This document shows positions 8,129-10,466 of a stretch of DNA of 10,466 nucleotides, in pieces. This DNA is from JAKLKS01 sp964370855. Its GTDB lineage: Bacteria > Planctomycetota > JAJSAM01 > JAKLKS01. The DNA is taken from assembly GCA_964370855.1 (NCBI GenBank), contig CAYJMF010000145.1, positions 1 through 10,466 on the forward strand. Reading direction: 5' to 3'. The notes beneath the pieces were generated by a model, which saw only the letters and a list, made by a program, of their open reading frames with translations, had not been told where the DNA came from and did no database searches. Each line of letters opens with the position of its first letter. The first letter of the stretch is position 1. The position numbers and the translations under genes are program-made.

Positions 8129-8740
8129 CCGAGGGAGTCCGTCTGCGGCGATCCGGACAGAGAAGGGAAATCCTCCGCGCCGCGAAGGAGTGTCTGGCCG
8201 CCCGGATCACACGGCTCGTGTCCCTGCGGTCGATTGCCGTGCGTGCAGGCGTGTCCCCCGCGATGGTCTTCCACTTCTTCCCCGACCGAGCGTCCCTCAT
8301 CAGGCGCGTTGCCGCCGAGGCGATGGCCGACCTGGTCCCGGAACTCCCCGCCGTCCAGCCGGGATCCGAGGAGAAGGCCCTGCGCGTCTACGCCGCCGCC
8401 TGCCTGGAGTCCATCGCCCGCAAGGGGGAGTCCCTGAGGCTCGTCCTGCGGTACGCCCTCTCCCGGCGTGCCGGGGGCCGAGCGCGTTCGGCGCTGGTGC
8501 GAGGAGGCCCTTCCCGGCCCCCTGGAGAGGGTGATCCTCGCACCGATGCGGGAGCGGGGCGAAATTGGGGTGAAGCCTGACATGGCCGCGCGGGCCCTCG
8601 TGGCCCTCATGCTCGGCCACGGCGTTGACCGGGCCCTGTTCGCAGACGAAGACTCGAGGCAAGAGATCGACGCCTCCATCGACGAAGGGTTGGAGCATTT
8701 CCTGCGCGGCCTTCGGGCGGGTGGCCGCTCCGTCCGCTAG
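8125..8740 (+). pseudogene. Second TetR-family regulator, split by a one-base frameshift
   Basis: ATG 8125 overlaps the pump stop (ATGA). The N-terminal part carries a TetR-type helix-turn-helix: RREILRAAKECLAAR near 13-27, then SIAVRAGVSPAMVFHFFPDRASL at about 36-58. In this frame the protein ends at 8580 after 151 residues, and its last 30 or so residues are a Gly/Pro/Arg-rich run that looks like a wrong frame. From about 8468 the next frame reads as a normal TetR C-terminal domain (AERVRRWCEEALPGPLERV, later AARALVALMLGHGVD) and stops at 8740. Removing one G from the G5 run at 8473-8477, at codon 117, joins both halves into 204 residues, the usual TetR length. It may be a broken gene, a variable homopolymer or a base-calling error. 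Being last after the pump, it may be a second regulator of the same system. Confidence 0.75.
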
Positions 8741-10269
8741 GATGGCCAGCCGTGATGGACGCGAAGGCGGCGCTTGACGACTCTCTCAGACCCATCCGCG
8801 ACCTCTCGAAGGCGGACCCGTCCCTCGGACCATGGTCCGCCATCGTGGTGCAGCACCCGGATGGCACGCTCATGGTCCGCATCGTGCCCCGCTTCCGGGT
8901 CGAGCCTCCTTCCGACGCGCCCGTCGGGCCCTTCGAAGGGTGTTGCCCGGCCGCGGAGATGCACGCGCTCGGTCGCGGGATCGCGGCGTGGTTGCGCCGC
9001 CTGCGCTCCCTCGGTTTGCTTCCCCACGGTTCCTGGCCCGAGGTCATCCATCGTCTGGAAGGGCCGTCGCGGTGACACCGCAGCACGCGCTTCGTGAGCG
9101 GAGGGAGTCAGTCCGCATGCCGTACTCTCCCCGGGTTGGTTCGAAGGGTTGCCCTCGGGCCCCAAGCCCAACCCCGTGGTACCGTTCCCTCCCTCCCGTC
9201 CCCCAGGGGGCGGGAGCGCGCATGTCGGTTTTTCCGTAAGCACCGAATTTCGCGGAGCCTCAACCGCCAGAATGCTGATAAGGGCTGAGGGGGGGATCAG
9301 CGCAAGGCGGAGGGAGGCGTTGTCGAGCCAGGAGATCTTATCGGGCAGGTCGTCCCACCGGACGGCCCGGAGCACGGGGTTGTGCGCGCGGCGGGGGAAG
9401 GTGACGCGGATGTCCCGGCCGTCGCAGTGGACCTCGCCCTGGCCCTCGACGAAGTGTCGGTAGATGCGGGGGGCGTTGCAGTCCTCGAAGCCGCGAAGGC
9501 GCTGTGCGAGGAGGTAGTAGAGGGTGTCGGCCAGCACGGTGAGGAAGACGTCCATGTGGACCTTGACGAGGATGGGCGAGGAGAGGGCGTTGATGTGGAA
9601 GAACTTCACGGCCTCGGCGATGCCGTTCTCGACGTGCCAGCGCTCGGCGTAGGTGCCCACGAGCAGGGCGGGGTCGAAGTCGTTGGTGATGAGGAAGGTG
9701 GGCTTCTCGTGGCCGTTGCCGCGCATGATGAGCTGGCGCAGTTCGCCTGGGTAGCCGCGCAGGCGGACGCGGGACTCGAGGACCTGGGGGGTGGGGAACT
9801 TGCGCTTGGCGTGGGGCACGTGGATGCGTTGCCAGCCGTCGGTCAGGGCGGCCGTCTTCTTCAGCAAGGCGCGTCCGCGGCGGCGTAGCGTGAGGAACTT
9901 CACCCCTTGGGGGTTGAGCGCGGCGAGCTTGGGGTAGGTGGTGAACTGGGAGTCGAAGACGAGCTTGGGGACGACGCCCTTCTCGACGCGCTTCCAGAAG
10001 TCCACGAAGTCCAGGACCCCGTCGGCGGCCTCGGACCTCTGAATGTCGGCGTCGGTGTAGAGGACGAGGCGGGAGCGGGAGTCCTGGGCGAAGAGGGTGA
10101 GCGCGCTCTTGATGCGCTTGTTCTTGGCGCCCGCCCAGTGGGTCTCCAGGACGGACTCCTCGCCGTAGTGGGGGATGGCGTGGAAGTCGAGGTTGACGAC
10201 GTCCTCGCGGTACAGGCGCAGCTCCGCTCTTTCTTCAGGAAGTCCGGGCTGGTGCTGTGAACGAGCCAT
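8737..10269 (-). CDS. DDE transposase (IS4-like, DDE_Tnp_1 type), N-terminally short, with a run-on C-terminus
   Basis: The frame from ATG 10269 is open for 510 codons, but only residues 19-325 or so (down to about 9295) look like transposase. The catalytic residues are visible: Asp28 in NLDFHAIPH, Asp106 in LVFDSQFTTYPKL, and Glu214 in the Y-x2-R-x3-E signature (YAERWHVE, 207-214). WLDNASLRLAL (314-324) is close to where such proteins normally end. The rest is Gly/Pro/Arg-rich and lies opposite the small gene and the TetR end, so it is almost certainly read-through. A G7 run at 9289-9295 may hide a frameshift: one more base would bring a stop at 9260-9262. Relatives usually have 100 or more residues before the first Asp; here there are 27, an in-frame TAG lies six bases upstream and no ribosome binding site is seen. 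Probably an inactive remnant. Confidence 0.75.
   Translation of the reverse strand: MARSQHQPGLPEERAELRLYREDVVNLDFHAIPHYGEESVLETHWAGAKNKRIKSALTLFAQDSRSRLVLYTDADIQRSEAADGVLDFVDFWKRVEKGVVPKLVFDSQFTTYPKLAALNPQGVKFLTLRRRGRALLKKTAALTDGWQRIHVPHAKRKFPTPQVLESRVRLRGYPGELRQLIMRGNGHEKPTFLITNDFDPALLVGTYAERWHVENGIAEAVKFFHINALSSPILVKVHMDVFLTVLADTLYYLLAQRLRGFEDCNAPRIYRHFVEGQGEVHCDGRDIRVTFPRRAHNPVLRAVRWDDLPDKISWLDNASLRLALIPPSALISILAVEAPRNSVLTEKPTCALPPPGGREGGNGTTGLGLGPEGNPSNQPGESTACGLTPSAHEARAAVSPRRPFQTMDDLGPGTVGKQTEGAQAAQPRRDPATERVHLRGRATPFEGPDGRVGRRLDPEAGHDADHERAIRVLHHDGGPWSEGRVRLREVADGSERVVKRRLRVHHGWPS
8752..9075 (+). CDS. Small protein of unknown function (107 residues)
   Basis: I do not recognise this protein. 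It starts 11 bases after the second TetR stop, at GTG 8752 or ATG 8755, with AGGA at 8739-8742 as a possible weak ribosome binding site, and probably belongs to the efflux operon. By hand count about 84% of its codons end in G or C, as expected for a real gene here. The sequence is soluble and mixed: an acidic N-terminus, a central strand-like part (WSAIVVQHPDGTLMVRIVPR, about 28-47), two adjacent cysteines (CC at about 64-65), and an amphipathic helix (GIAAWLRRLRSLG, about 76-88). There is no signal peptide or membrane segment. The opposite strand is also open here, as a run-on of the transposase frame, but that translation is Gly/Pro/Arg-rich and looks non-coding. Confidence 0.65.
   Translation: MMDAKAALDDSLRPIRDLSKADPSLGPWSAIVVQHPDGTLMVRIVPRFRVEPPSDAPVGPFEGCCPAAEMHALGRGIAAWLRRLRSLGLLPHGSWPEVIHRLEGPSR
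9146..9174. repeat. Short hairpin downstream of the small gene
   Basis: GGGTTG (9146-9151) and CAACCC (9169-9174) can pair over a 17-base loop that itself contains the palindrome GGGCCC. It lies about 70 bases after the small protein's stop and just ahead of a stronger hairpin. It may help end transcription, or may be chance pairing in GC-rich DNA. Confidence 0.25.
9193..9216. terminator. Strong GC hairpin, probable terminator of the efflux operon
   Basis: CTCCCGTCCCC pairs with GGGGCGGGAG across a very short loop, giving about 9-10 base pairs with one G-T wobble. It begins 118 bases after the last plus-strand gene and precedes the minus-strand transposase sequence, so it sits between converging genes. 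A T5 run follows on the plus strand at 9230-9234, 14 bases after the stem, so it is not a textbook rho-independent terminator. The stem is seen; its function is inferred. Confidence 0.4.
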
Positions 10270-10307
10270 TGTCTACGCGAAGGTCAATAGGGAAGGAAAC
10301 GGTGCTT
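9238..10307 (-). mobile_element. Remnant or short form of an insertion sequence with an IS4-like DDE transposase (approximate ends)
   Basis: The element is recognised from its transposase. The ends are uncertain: the only short match I found in inverted orientation is AAGCACCG at 9238-9245 and CGGTGCTT at 10300-10307, an 8-base identity that could be chance. These limits would give about 1.07 kb, short for an insertion sequence of this transposase type, in line with the missing N-terminal domain. I saw no target-site duplication. The stretch around 9230-9285 is more AT-rich than its neighbours, as expected for a non-coding insertion-sequence end. Confidence 0.4.
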
Positions 10308-10311
10308 GACC
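10282..10311. repeat. Inverted repeat GGTCAA...TTGACC upstream of the transposase
   Basis: GGTCAA (10282-10287) and TTGACC (10306-10311) are inverted copies with an 18-base spacer, 13 bases upstream of the transposase ATG. The right arm overlaps the candidate terminal repeat CGGTGCTT at 10300-10307. It could be an end of the element, a regulator site or chance. Confidence 0.3.
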
Positions 10312-10343
10312 TGGGAACGGGGCAAGGGGAAACTCCACGGTTG

Positions 10344-10430
10344 AAGGGCCGCTGAACACAGGCAGCGGTCCCCCTCGCAGGGGTGGTGATCCGCCCAGGC
10401 AGGGGGGACGGTCTGTGGTCAACGGCCCTT
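10344..10430. repeat. Long imperfect hairpin (87 nt), nature unknown
   Basis: The two arms pair in blocks. AAGGGCCG (10344-10351) pairs with CGGCCCTT (10423-10430), TGA (10353-10355) with TCA (10419-10421), CACAG (10357-10361) with CTGTG (10413-10417), and GTCCCCC (10368-10374) with GGGGGAC (10403-10409). That makes 23 base pairs with small mismatches and one internal loop, around a 28-base terminal loop. Such regular pairing with both GC and AT pairs is unlikely by chance. It could be a structured RNA, a terminator of a gene to the right, a repeated palindromic element or part of a mobile-element end. No coding sequence is seen in 10270-10466. Confidence 0.5.
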
Positions 10431-10466
10431 CTCGATTCCGGGGCGGGTTCGAGGCCCTCGGGGGGG

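Noticed and set aside
9382..10260. Plus-strand open frames of 168 and 117 codons, at 9382-9888 and 9907-10260
   Set aside because: Both are antisense to the transposase catalytic domain and Gly/Val/Glu-rich, so they are shadows.
10436..10466. GGTTCGA motif resembling a tRNA T-arm, with a similar GGTTCGA ... CCCTCGGG segment near 9138-9159
   Set aside because: No matching acceptor, D or anticodon arms are visible, and the resemblance between the two places is short and gapped, as expected in GC-rich DNA.

Overview
The window is very GC-rich, with G or C in most third codon positions, and carries an efflux pump that spans two membranes. This points to a GC-rich bacterium with a Gram-negative type envelope. 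The phylum cannot be fixed from the sequence alone. A ParB-like gene at the left edge and transposase sequence at the right edge suggest an accessory or plasmid-like setting, but that is inference.

Layout. (1) 1-1440, minus strand: a large ParB-like protein whose C-terminal end lies beyond the left edge. (2) 1441-1666: a divergent intergenic region with a hairpin touching the ParB ribosome binding site, several short inverted repeats and a perfect 16-bp palindrome just ahead of the next gene. (3) 1667-8740, plus strand: a tightly packed operon of TetR regulator, TolC-type outer-membrane lipoprotein, membrane-fusion lipoprotein, RND inner-membrane pump and a second TetR-type gene. All four junctions overlap by exactly four bases (GTGA, GTGA, TTGA, ATGA), so translation is probably coupled. 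The second TetR gene is split by a one-base frameshift in a G5 run. (4) 8752-9075, plus strand: a small unrecognised 107-residue protein, probably the last gene of the operon. (5) 9076-9237: a non-coding stretch with hairpins, one of them a likely terminator. (6) About 9238-10307, minus strand: a DDE transposase with an intact catalytic triad, apparently lacking its N-terminal domain. Its reading frame runs on past the end of the element into host DNA. (7) 10270-10466: no gene, but an 87-nt imperfect hairpin.

How it works together. The outer-membrane factor, adaptor and RND pump form a complete tripartite exporter. The pump keeps the Asp-Asp pair and the Lys of the proton relay, so it is expected to be proton driven. 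The first TetR protein is the likely autoregulator and operon repressor, acting at the palindrome. The efflux operon itself is a familiar type. The less ordinary points are the second regulator with its frameshift, the cysteine cluster in the ParB-like protein, the small unknown protein and the structured flanks of the transposase. I do not see a clearly new multi-gene system here.
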